A stretch of 64,000 nucleotides of DNA, from the NCBI GenBank assembly GCA_019914945.1, contig CM034099.1, positions 6,138,001 to 6,202,000 on the forward strand. Direction: 5' to 3'. Below, piece by piece: positions 1-11,800 of the stretch. Position 1 is the first letter of the stretch. The number at the start of each line of letters is the position of its first letter. The translations under genes were made by a program, and so were the position numbers. The notes under the pieces are model-generated. The model did no database searches and had not been told where the DNA came from. It worked only from the letters and a program-made list of their open reading frames with translations. The stretch comes from Typha latifolia (lineage: Eukaryota > Streptophyta > Magnoliopsida > Poales > Typhaceae).

Positions 1-1293
1 GAAAATTTGTATTTTACACCCTGTCTTTTAATCTATTTGTGGTTTACAATCTCTATTTTTAATATATATAAATTGAGGCTTGACTTTTATCAATTGTGTA
101 GAAAATATCTCATTATTAATAACTAAATTTAATTAAATCCTTAGGTTAAATAAACTATATTAAAAAGATTATGAAAATACTCTCACCTAACTATACTTGA
201 CTTGACCGAATCTATACCTAATCTTATCTATAAGCTAATTTGCTCATTTTTTGGTCTAGTTTACTCTCTTTTTTTTCTCTCTTGCTTTGAAGTCTCTTCA
301 CTAAGGTAAGAACATTTTAGAAAAAAAAAATTATAGTTGACGAAATATTTTTTTTTTTATGACATTTGGGTTCTAAGGTGTTTTTTTTTTACACAGCTCA
401 TTAAATGGAAAATTCGATTTGTAAATATTAAAAATGGAGAGGGTAAATCTCAAATATGTCAAAAGCATGGCATTAAATGCAAATTGCCCTCGTTTTTTTT
501 ATATTATGTATGGCTTGGTTAAGTAATATGTCCAGAATATACACTGGTCATTGATTTTGTAGAGCTTCTTAGGTTTGGTTGAAAGAAGTGGTGTGTCAAT
601 CTACGTCCTAATTAGAGTGGATGACAAATGTACCCTAATCTTAAAGGCATAGAATTTCTATATAAACTGCCATAAAAAGCCCTTCTCTCTCATTCTTCTG
701 AACAAAGGGTTCGATTAGGTTATAGAACTAACGGTTCCTATAACCAACGGTTCCGATTAGGTGCCACGATTAAAGATTTGTTTGATAACTAGAAAAGTAA
801 AGTTTAATAAAATGATGCAAATTCCCTAAATTCAACTTTCTCATTCCCTATTCTCCTCTTTTGCTTTCCATCTTAAATTTAAACGTCCGTTGCTTCTTAC
901 TTGTTTCAAAAAGACGTACAGAAAGGACTTGAAACTGAAGATACTACTAGTTCACGAGCCAACACAGTTGGGAAGGCAAAAATATTCTCAGCCTTACCTC
1001 CATTAATAAAGATGCTGTGGAGAGAGAGAGAGAGAGGAGATTTGATAAGAAACATAATCTAGAGCTTTTATTTAAGCTTGAAGCAGCTAACATTTACCAT
1101 ATCCACACACACACACTCCACTGACAACCTAAACTTGCAGTTGATAAGCATACAGTGAAATCAAACTTAACATACTTTTCTAGTTTCACACCACACTAGT
1201 TCTCCCAAACAGCAAACCCACACAGTTAAAAATACTCCAAATTTATACTAATCCCTTCTAACATACCAGCAACCAACCAGTGGTTGCAATCTC
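1..1293. other. AT-rich intergenic, no gene recognised
   Basis: AT-rich sequence with homopolymer T runs, a (GA) run near 1021-1036 and a (CA) run near 1104-1115. The only open frame (near 337-522) is low-complexity and looks like chance. A short imperfect hairpin lies around 718-747 (ggttatagaac pairing with ggttcctataacc). The right part (about 1050-1293) is probably the 3' UTR of the minus-strand gene that ends at 1294. Confidence 0.5.
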
Positions 1294-1581
1294 TCATGGG
1301 TGCCCAGACTGCTGGCCTCTGTGACCAAATCCAGGCATCCCAGGCAACCCAGGCATGCTACCAAACCCCGGAATGGAGCCAAACAGAGGACTACTCCCAA
1401 GCCCAAACCCAGTGGATGGCATTGGCAAGCTTGGAGTCCCAGAGTAGCCAGGAAATCCAGGATAGGTCTGAGGCTGGTAAACCTGTGGCTCTGTGCTCTT
1501 GATCTCCCTCCCTTCAATGCCCACAAGGGAGGCAGAGAGAAACAGAGCAAGGATTAGAGCCATCTTAGTGCACTTCTCCAT
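1294..1581 (-). CDS. small secreted Pro/Gly-rich protein
   Basis: Single-exon minus-strand frame of 95 residues from the ATG at 1581. An in-frame ATG at 1611 would add ten residues, but it sits only about 15 nt beyond the expected transcription start below the TATA box, so 1581 is preferred. The N-terminus MEKCTKMALILALFLSAS is a classic signal peptide with likely cleavage after VGIEG. The mature part is short and rich in Pro, Gly, Ser and Phe, with PGF, PGY, PGFGSMPGLPGMPGFG-like steps. This resembles small apoplastic or cell-wall glycine/proline-rich proteins. There are no cysteines in the mature part and no catalytic motif. I do not recognise a named family. A short secreted structural or peptide-precursor role is inference from composition only. 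Confidence 0.7.
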   Translation of the reverse strand: MEKCTKMALILALFLSASLVGIEGREIKSTEPQVYQPQTYPGFPGYSGTPSLPMPSTGFGLGSSPLFGSIPGFGSMPGLPGMPGFGHRGQQSGHP

Positions 1582-1648
1582 CTCTCTACTTTGTTGTGGT
1601 GTAACTTGCATGGATACTGTGAGCTGCTACCATGCACCACCCTCCCCA

Positions 1649-1656
1649 TTTTATAG
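1649..1656 (-). promoter_or_regulatory. TATA box of secreted-protein gene
   Basis: Reads CTATAAAA on the minus strand, about 70 nt upstream of the preferred ATG at 1581, a normal TATA-to-start distance for a short plant 5' UTR. It supports the small secreted frame being a transcribed gene. Confidence 0.6.
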
Positions 1657-2906
1657 CATGCTAAGGATGCAGGAATTTGCTGCAGCTGAGGGTACTTGGG
1701 AGCTCCTAATTGGCTGCCAAACTTTTCAACAGATTTAGGATCTGCTGCACTGGCCATTAACTTGAGCCAGCAGAAGTAGTTGGGACTTTAAATAAAGTAG
1801 GCAGTAAGTAATAAAACGACTCATAAAAATTGGGTTCTAGTATTGTATTATGATGTCTTTGAAGAGGGTTACATGTAGTGTACTTCAGAAGATTAGTATG
1901 CATGATCCAATTGGGCTTAATCTAAACCTGCATTCCTTTATGGGGCTGCCCCCCTTACTGCCAACTAACATGGGATGTTGAGGATTCACGGTAGAAGTGT
2001 GAGATTTTATTGCAACCTACCTCTGACATAAGATTTTTTGCACTAATAGTAATCGTTTGGTGAAGGCATTCACATCTCTGTTGGATAGTAACAGAGTAGG
2101 TGGACAGTCTTCAACTCCCCATTGAATGTAACCTGGAGAGAGAGAGAGAGAGTGAAAGATAGAAAGTTTCTAACTTTGTTCAAACTCTGCTCGTTATGAT
2201 ATACAATATTTTTTCTTTTCAAAATTTTTACAAATTCATCTTATATTTTATTTATTTTTATAATTCATACCCCCCTCCCCGCCTTTGAGGAATTGTAACT
2301 CGACTCCTTATTTTTTTCTATAATTTTTATTTAACTAACTAATATTAACTAAATTATTAAAATATTCTCGCCTCTCTACCATGTATCATTTTCCTTTATC
2401 TTCCTGCTAACCACTTCCTCGTGTGTGGTCGGAGCCACCAACTTCCCTCCTTTTCTATCATTCTTCTGAGAAAGATAGAGATTGAGAGGATAAAAGAGAC
2501 AAATATAATTTATATAATTTATAATATATTAATATATACGGAATATTTTTCTAACACAGGGTGTCAAACATAAATTACAGAAAAAAAAATATAAAATTCT
2601 CAAAGATGAAATATAAATTACAAAATAGATAAAATATAAGATGAATTTATAAAATTTCCTAATTTTTCCGTTAGGTTCGGCCCGAATCCAATAATTTGTG
2701 ATATAGTGGGGATGAAAATATTTAGCTCAGTCCAAATGATTGGTGGGCTTGAACAAATTCAACCTGAATCCAGCCCGATCCATCAGATGATCGACCACTT
2801 CTACAGTTAGCAGGATCTATGCGGTGATCATTACCTACATTTTTGTTGTTCCAACTGAGAATTACACCGCACCCGCTATTTTTCACCCAACGAGAGGGAG
2901 AGAGAG
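1657..2906. other. intergenic plus methyltransferase 5' UTR
   Basis: Promoter-side sequence shared between the minus-strand secreted gene and the plus-strand methyltransferase. It contains a (GA) run at about 2136-2152 and AT-rich stretches at 2200-2660. The final 150 bases lead into the methyltransferase ATG through a purine-rich gagagggagagagagatg context. No additional gene is seen. Confidence 0.5.
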
Positions 2907-4791
2907 ATGACGTTGGGATCGTCCTCGGGAACGCACGCCTACGGCGAGGCATCCTACTGGGACGAGCGTTACCGGAGGGACTCCGGTCCCTTCGATTGGT
3001 ACCAGAAGTACGCCGCCCTCTCCCCTCTCCTCGATCTCTACCTTTCGCGCTCCCACCGCATCCTCCTCGTTGGATGCGGCAATTCAGGTATCCTCTTTCT
3101 CTTCTTCTCTCTCTACTTCTCGCGTTTGGATTCATCTCAGTTGTTGTTAGAGGAGGATTTGAATAGACGGATCGACTTTTCGTAGGAGTGGCAGATCTGT
3201 TTGTGGCATCATTAGCTGGATTCGGTATGGGTTGACCGGGGTTTGGTTTAAGATTGAATTTTTTTTAATCTATGGAGGGGTTTGAATAGATGTATGAGTT
3301 ATTGATTTTATTGAATTGTTGTCGTGTTATCTTAGATGTTATAAGAATGATGTGGATCTGTTTGTGCTGGCTGTTTTTAAAATTCCCTCCTTATTTGGTG
3401 GCTATTAGGTCTAAAATTGGAGCTGTAATAGTTTTCTTTTAGGTGGCATCGGATCTTGAATTTGGCTGTCATTGGTTCTTGGGTTTGTAAATCTTTTCAA
3501 TTAACTACGGGGAGGATGTCAGGATGCTTGCTTCATAATGGTCCTTGGGTTGTCGGGATTGTATCGAGTTTGTTGGTAGCTGGAGAATTTTCGATCTTTT
3601 GCTTGGAAAAGACCTTTCCCTAGAGGAATGTGCTATTTGTACATGTCTCCGACGCCTTAGATAGTTTCAGGTTATCTGAGAAACTTGGATACCTCGTTTT
3701 TGTTCCTGGTTATCCAATCATTCTAAGATGTAGGAGAATTAGCTCAAATGTTGTTTAGTTGGTAGGTACAGGGGGATAATTTTAATAACTATGAGGTAAC
3801 TAATATCATCAACATTCTGCTTGCTTTTTCAGAAACAAAGTGAAGGATAATTGCTGTAGTAACACTCTTTACTTTTCTTTTCCTTTGTCAACTTTACCCT
3901 TCACTTGTTGCATTAGAGTGGCATTGTTTAGCAGGATGCAGGAATAAACTGGTCATTTCACCTCAATTTTCAAGCCAAAATAATGCCAAATACGATTGTG
4001 CATGCAATTATATTAGGCAGGAGCCTCTACCCTAATACTATTATCGAAAGGGGTGTAAAAGTTTTTTTTTTGGGTGCTCCTGACTACCCTCTGCAACTTC
4101 ATGGATTTAGACATTATAATCATCGCCTTTATTCAAGTTGTCTCCCATTGAATATAGAATTATGTAGACTTCATACTGGAATTGGCGTGCTAACAACCTG
4201 ATTTAACCATCTATAAGTTGGTTTCAGAGTACTGGTAAGAGCATGAGTAACAGAAGATAGAGGTTTAGGATGGAACTTGTAACTTTGTAAGGCAACAGAG
4301 GGTAGAGATATCTACTTTATCAATTGCAATTTATGGTAATGCAATTAATTTGGGAGTCTCCAAAAAGTTTTGTCTGGACATTGACATGGTTTGGTCATTA
4401 GAGATTCCATAAGTTCTTTCAAAATTGACCTGCATGTATTTTCTAAGTTCGGGTATACAAACTAATAACTACAAGTCTGCAAATTAAGTTTACAAATTAT
4501 AGCATCGTCTACCTTTAATTTTCTCTGTTATTTATCATGCATTATTTCTCAAATCACCGCTATTTAGCAGCATCACTTTCCACCATGATCTCATATGTAA
4601 TTGCCTGTTTTTGCTGGAATGCATGCTAACATTTTTGACATATCTCAAAATGTAACAGCTTTTGGGGAGGGCATGGTCAATGATGGTTATCAGGCTGTTT
4701 GCAACATAGATATATCTTCAGTAGTTGTTGAAGCCATGAAAAAGAAGTACCAAGATGAACCAAAGTTAAACTGTATCCTTCAACAGTCAAC

Positions 4792-4869
<78 letters not shown>

Positions 4870-6831
4870 TGTACACTAGTGAAATGCAGAGATTGTCCTT
4901 TGGAATGTTTTTTAAATTTCTTTTACTTCATATGTTTTTCTCTAACCATTTGGCAGATATGAAAATGGATGTTCGAGATATGAGTGATTTTGAATCTAGT
5001 TCCTTTGATGCTGTTATTGATAAAGGTACTGGTTTAATGATTTTTGTTGTGGTTTAGCTTTTCCTGTGTACACATTCCAATTTCATATATACGCCAGTTT
5101 GATTGCTGAACCAACTACTTATTTTGTGAAATATATGTGTATAAAAATCTTAGACTCAGTTCATTGGTTCAGTTTGCCTTCTATTTGCAGGCACTCTCGA
5201 CTCTCTCATGGTGAGTGCATCATGACCTAGATGGATTTCGTCATTGCAAATATCTGATGCATCCAATTTGTTGACATGTAGTGTGGACATAATGCACAAG
5301 AAAATGCAACAAAGATGCTAGAGGAGGTTGGGAGGTACAAATTGTCCTCAGTCACATAATGTTAATACATTTCACTCTTCTTACATTATATATAATGTTT
5401 CAGTCTTTAATTTGACTTTCTCGACCATTTACCAGGGTTCTCAAGGGTCAAGGAGTTTATATTTTGGTATTGTTTTTGTTATCCGAAGTTTCTTAAGTTC
5501 TTTTTTTGACTTTTGTGTTGCTTGAGAAATGAAATATCTCCAACCTGTCTAACATTTAGAGTTGATGCAGATCACGTATGGAGATCCAAGTTATAGATTG
5601 CATTTACTCAAGGACTTGAACCCATGGAAAATAAATATGCATGTTATAGGTCAGTAACAAGTCTTTTAAGATTACTGTAGCAATTAGTAATTTGACGTAG
5701 ATGCATCTATTTCTCATGAATTCTGTTCTCTTGTATTAGTCTTAGAGCATTTATAGGTATAAGCCAGAGTTTTTAACTGATACCAGGGATTATACGTCTA
5801 TCCCAGAAGATAGATTATGGAAGGCATAACTGCATGACCTTGTTGTGACTATTTTTCACAAGGACTGGCTTGCTCCAGATGAGTACCAACATATTATAAT
5901 TTTTTTTTATTTCTATGTTCTATACAGGTCAACAAAGACCGTCAAGTTCGATTTAAATGTTGACATTGATCTCTATTTCTGTTGGTTTTAGCAGAAACCA
6001 TATTGACATTTAGAAGATTAATATGAACATTTGATTGCTAGATTTTATCCTGTACTGTTAAACAATGCCTCGTGGTATTTGAGTTCTCATGCAAGAGCAT
6101 GCTGTCCAATGTCATACCACAGGGCTCCAGTAAAGTAATATGAGGAGAAAAAAATTGCAAGTAGCATAATTGGATATTGACCTTAGTACATTTCTGTCAT
6201 TTTTGTTAAACTGCTGTTCGCAAATGGATTTTATAAAACTATTCTTGCTTTTATTGACTTCTTGATACAAGCTTGTACTTTTTTTGGTTGAGAGAAGTGG
6301 AAACCCAGTGGTGTCCTAATTAAACTATTGGTTTCTGACAAACACAGAGAGAAGTGGAAACTCAGTGGTGTCCCAATAACTACCGATTTCTTGATGCAAG
6401 CTTGCACTTCCATCTGTGTTTGTACCATTTTGTGTACATAGGGCTTGCTGCTTTCTGCACTAAATCCCAAGTTTCCCTGTTTTTATACATCTAAAACGAT
6501 ATCGTCTAGTCTCAGATAATTTATTTACAAATAGTTGTATATGCATTGAAATTGTAGATAGAGCAGAGAAAAGTCCAGAACAGAAGACGTGGGAGTTGAC
6601 TAAACCATTGCCATTAAACGACAATAGTACCTCCATCGCTGCAATTCTTGGTCCAAAACCTGACATTCATTACATTTACGTCTGTATCAAGGTTAGCAGC
6701 TCGCTCAACATCATCCACTTATAATCTTTTTCACAAACATGTTGGTTATTTTGATGTAAAACACTCTCTGCATTTGGTTCTCTATCCATTTTCAGGATGA
6801 ATCCCTGAGAGAAACTAAATCACAGGACTGA
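2907..6831 (+). CDS. EEF1AKMT4-type SAM-dependent methyltransferase
   Basis: Nine exons: 2907-3087, 4659-4772, 4957-5025, 5191-5210, 5282-5334, 5436-5466, 5571-5649, 6558-6691, 6796-6831. Phases agree throughout and give 238 residues, the usual size for the single-domain plant form. It opens with YGEASYWDERYRRDSGPFDWY, the W-D-E-R-Y block of the METTL13/EEF1AKMT4 group. Next comes SAM motif I (HRILLVGCGNS), the acidic ribose-binding segment (CNIDISSVVVEAM), then MDVRDM and the family signature FDAVIDKGTLDSLM. The group methylates lysines of translation elongation factor eEF1A in animals and fungi. The plant substrate is inferred, not shown. Exon 4 is a 20-nt micro-exon. The intron after exon 2 contains a 70-bp (CT)n tract. 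The C-terminal tail after IHYIYVCIK is short and hydrophilic. Confidence 0.88.
4795..4864. repeat. (CT)n microsatellite, 35 units
   Basis: Uninterrupted TC dinucleotide tract inside methyltransferase intron 2, starting about 22 bases after the exon-2 donor. It provides a long polypyrimidine run close to the splice junction. Confidence 0.97.
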
Positions 6832-7076
6832 TACCAAGGTTAAACTTAAAGAAGTGCCCCGTGATTTCGCATCTGATTGCAGATCATTCTTATGTGTCAC
6901 AGCCAATGTGTGACTGATAGTAGGACAAATTATATCTTGTACTAATAGTTTTTATTCTTGTAGAGGTAATCGGTTTTCTTTTCCATAACTGGATATCTAC
7001 TAGTGTTCTTGTTTGATGTATGTTGGATTTATAATGTTATCTATGAGATGACTTAATTAAAGCATGTTTACCTTGT

Positions 7077-7152
<76 letters not shown>

Positions 7153-8870
7153 GCTCATGTTTGGGTTAGCGGGTTAACGGGTCTATTACCTACTCATGGA
7201 GACAAAAATCTAGTGGATTGGGTAATGTCGGGCCAACGAGATTGTCGTTGACGGCGACTATTTCCTCAGGTTGCTTTCTCGTGATCTCCTTTCATTCGAG
7301 TCTCACAGGAAGTATTATTATTATTATTTTGCTAGGAGACATCCGTACGAATGTGTCCTTATTTGCAAATTGTACAGCTTACCAATAGTTTACGAGTTAT
7401 TGCGTATTAATTATTCCATTGATGTAGACTGGTGCCCACGTAGGCCTACTACTTACCAACGATTTCTTGGACCACCTTAATTAATAAATGATGACCATAT
7501 CCCCTCCATTAACAATATTTCCTTATCTGTCTCTTTCTAGTATCGTTCGTTCTTTTGAACACGTGAGGTTGGTTGGCACAGGATATTTATTATTCATAGC
7601 TTCAAAAGAGTTCCAAAATTTGACACCGGGGGATAAGAGAGGTCTACGACTGTGAGAGCATAACAAATCAAAAGCTATTAAGCCCTAGCAACTCAAGAAA
7701 TAAAGTATAAAGCCTAACAATTATACAAGAGATGATATAAGGCAACGTCACTTAAACAAGTCCCACAATTTTGGGACAACATCTCGTCCAACAACAATGT
7801 CGTGACCTCAACTAACCAAAGCATGCACAGCCCTGTAAATACCATATAGAAAGAGAACAGTAGGACAATCCAATGAACACCTAAGATTAACCCTGACGAG
7901 AGAGACAATTAAATTTAGCTGCCCCTTTGTCCCTCTCTTCATCACGAGAGAGACAAGCGAAGATCCCCAAACAACACTCCATTTTGTCTCGCTGACAAGT
8001 GATAATTAGGCTGACCGATACTTAAAAGAGTGAGACAAAGAATGGGGAGAAATGGAGAGAGAGGAGAGGATTGACTGAGAGAGTTGTGGGATAGAATCCA
8101 CACTTTGTTAATTCTCTCCCTCACATTTCTCTCTCTTTCAATACCATACATAATCCCCAAGTTCTTAGGTGATATTCCTTCTAATTTCTCTTCTTCCTTT
8201 CAATCTATATTCCTATTGTCCAAATATGTATATGGGTATAGAGCAATTTCCTTTTCCTTTCTTTAGAAGATATAAATAATATTAGGTTATAGTTCAAAAG
8301 TATATGTGTAATTTGGCCAACAATTACTAATTAATGATCTCTCAAGTGAAATAAAATGCCTTAGGTTCAAAATTTATTGTTCTTCGTACGCTTTTGAATC
8401 GAAAAAATATAAATAATTCCCAAGCTAGAGAAAGATAAAGTACCACAAACATTATATATAAAGATTTCTTTTTAGATTCAATTGTGGATATGCTGATGTC
8501 GGATTTGTTCAGATCCGACCCGCCTTACTCCGGATATTTGCCCTCGTCAGTGGGTTATAAGAGGTAACGGCGGGAAGCCGTCAAACCTGTTCACGTGCCA
8601 ACTCGGTCGGTTTCCTGTTACCGGTGTGAACGCTTTCTCTGACTTCCCTCTCACGCTATCGCCTTCGCCTTCGTTCTCTCTTCTCTCTTCACTCTTCTCC
8701 TTCCCCCACCTTCGTCTTCGCAAAAAAAAAAAAGAACCCCGCTTTTATCTCCTCTCTCTATAATCGCATCACCGGAGGCAACTCCAAGGATTTGCTTTCT
8801 CCTCTCTCTTCTTCTTCTAATGGTGATTACGCTCCTTTGAGGGGTGGATTCTTGCGATTTCCACCGTCGG
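6832..8870. other. intergenic and CAMTA promoter/5' UTR
   Basis: The 3' flank of the methyltransferase runs to about 7050, followed by a compound (CT)n(AT)n tract at 7079-7152. The middle (7160-8280) has no coding signal I can support; open frames here are short and lack family motifs. From about 8500 the sequence becomes GC-richer and then CT-rich (8640-8860), typical of a plant 5' UTR, and leads into the CAMTA start codon. Confidence 0.5.
7079..7152. repeat. compound (CT)n(AT)n microsatellite
   Basis: About 25 CT units pass directly into about 12 AT units without interruption. Confidence 0.97.
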
Positions 8871-11800
8871 ATGGCCGAAACCAGGCGATGTGCTCCCATT
8901 CCGCAGCTAGGTCAGTTTTTCTCTATCCGTTCTATATGTCGTTTTGCGTTTACTTCCGTCTCGATGTGTTGCCCTCCGTCTTCCGATTCATGTACGCGGT
9001 CAGATTCTGTTACGGGGAAAGACTTTGAATAGTTTAAGGGAAATGTAGGTTCGTAAATTTGCTTGGAAAGGAGGCATTTCGAATATTAGCGTTCATTTTG
9101 TTACAATGCACGTTGGAATTTTACTGACAAATACAAAATTTGGAGGCATTCTTATGCTTGTACTTCTTATCAGCTCCGTTTCTCTGCTGTACTTTTGATT
9201 TTGCTCCGCTGTTACTCTGGAAAGTTTTTTTTTTTCTGGTCGTTAACAACTTTTTTTTTTCTCTTTTTCTTGCTTTGTCAACCTAAGCGTTTACTAGTGT
9301 AGAACAGTCTGATACTTGTGGAAGTGAAGATACTCGGAAGTCGGAACTAGATTTATCAATTGAATTAATATAAAATTAAATAGAGAGGTTGTATAGAAGA
9401 AGTGGAAAAGGTGGTATAGAAGAAGAAGAAAATTGGATGAATTATAAATGGAACTAGACATGGAGTTCCTACAAAAAAGATATTGTTTATGGATCACAAA
9501 ATAGCCTCTCTTCAACTGGGTAGAGTATCACAGCATGAGAGCCTATGCCCAATAACATGTCCTGTTCTGCCTGGTAGGATGCCGTGACACAATAGTTTGA
9601 AAGCGAGAGTATGCATATCTTTGATCTGGGGAGAGAGTGACAGTGTCATTTCTTTTAATGTTTGAAGGAGGGGGTGCCGCCGTGAGAGGAAGTGGGTGGT
9701 TAGTTAGCAGTTCTCATTGGAAAAGAACTTTGTTTAAGAGTAATAAACTAAATGCTGGCAAGATTAGTGTTCTATAATAATCAATACTTCAAAGGCAGAA
9801 ATTTGTTTCTGATTGCTTATATTTGTGATATAAATTAATGAGACCAGAGTGTGTGAGTACTTTTTTCTTCGGTCTTGGACAGATATTGCATTGATTTTGC
9901 ATGAGGCAAAAGAACGTTGGCTTCGTCCAATGGAGATTTGCAAAATTCTTCACAACTACCAGAGGTTCAATTTGACTCCAGATCCACCTTACAAGCCTTC
10001 TGGTATGCCTATTACTTGTTGAACTTTATGTCAAGATTTACCAGTACAAGTTGTTTGATCAATAAGTTTCACCATATTTTGCTATGACGCTGTTCCTTGA
10101 GATTTTGACTCAAATTTACATCGAAAAGATAAGGCCCTTTTTTTTTTGGTCTCAACCAGTTTAAATTGGCTACCTCATGCAGCGCGTACTACAAAAGCAA
10201 CATTTCGCTCTGATTTATGTAAAAGTTGGTTTGGCATGGTTGCATAGGCTTGCATAGGTCCTTGTTGAATATTGACTTTTCCTTAGTGATGTTATGTTTG
10301 TCTATCCAGTTAATTGTGTCCTGTTAGGTCTATCTCGTAGTTATTATACAGCTTTTACTTGTGTGCAGTGCCATCTGATAGGTGATTAAATCAATTAAGA
10401 TTCACAGGGAAGAGAAGGGAGTGTCTGATAGGCTCATTGTTGTGCAATTTTTGCACTATCACTTCAACTAATTCTCCTCCCATGCACTCTTTTTTAATTT
10501 TATATGTCTTTTTGCTTCACCATGTAGCTAACTATTGGATTTTTGGTCATAATAAACAATACTTGATTCTAAGATAATTACTTCCATCGATGTGTGTTAG
10601 CCCTATTTGGGTCAGCTCTATGGGTCTTTTCCTTCTACAATTCTATTAAATTCTATTTAGTGTAAGGTTCATTTTTAAACTAAGCTTTATTATGTATTTT
10701 CTTACTATCTCCTACAGCAGTTGGTTGTTCCCTTCCTCTTAGGAGACCTTAATTTGAATAAAGTCACTCATGGTTGGTGCTGCATTAATGTTAATTATGT
10801 AATATATGTTATTCGTAATGATTGTGTTTGCACTGGCTGTCAAGCTACCTAATGCAATCCTTCTTTTATTTTGATTTGAGGCCAGCCGATCAAAGTTATG
10901 CATAGAGAACATATAAATAGAGTTCTCTTTAGTCTGAATGCATTTTAAAATTTTGAACTTTCTTAAACAAGATTTATTTTTCAGTATCTTTTATTCTTTT
11001 AGTTCTTTGATGAAGTACCACTTAGTAGAATCATATATTTTTCTTATAGCCATCTTTCCCTTTTTCTTGAATTTATTTTGATACTTCTTTTCCTGACAGT
11101 TCTCTTATACCCTTGTAAATAAGATTTTTACATGCAAGGAAATTTATGATGTTCAAAACTGTCCAGAACCAGAAGGATTCACATTGGACTGACACTTGGT
11201 AGGCACTGAGATGTTCATATATAATGAAGGGGTTCACCATTAGTATATTAGGTTTATTGCCTTAACTTTCTTTTGAATTTCTTTAACTAAGAAATAGACC
11301 AAGCCAATCACTTTTAATTATTGCATGAGATGGTGGTTTAAAATATATTTCCAGGGAACTAGTTCATTGATATTTATAATCACATTTAATAGAAGATATT
11401 TCTACTTAATGCAATTTATTGCATTTGAATTGCAAGATTTAGGTAATTTTCATGCTGTATTATATCTTTCAACTATACATGCATTTTAGCAACAAAGGTT
11501 AGGTTTTGAATAATCATATATATTATTGAATGCCTCTAACTAGCTTTTTGCATGTACCCAAAAGATACACTCGTGTTATGTTGCCTTATATTTTTAGTAA
11601 CATTGGTAACATAAACTAGTTTATGACTTTTGTATAGTGTAACTCCACTCCCTTTTAGTGGCTTGGAGATTTATCATAATATTGCATCTCCGAATCCTAT
11701 ACAAAATTCCCTAAAGAAATTTTGACTAGAAGGAGCGTTGAACCTTCTCAAAGTGAATGAAGGTGCTTCAGAGTGGACTGTGCATGCATGAATGTTGAGA

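Noticed and set aside
2722..3135. 137-codon minus-strand Arg-rich frame
   Set aside because: It is an antisense shadow of methyltransferase exon 1 and its GC-rich surroundings.
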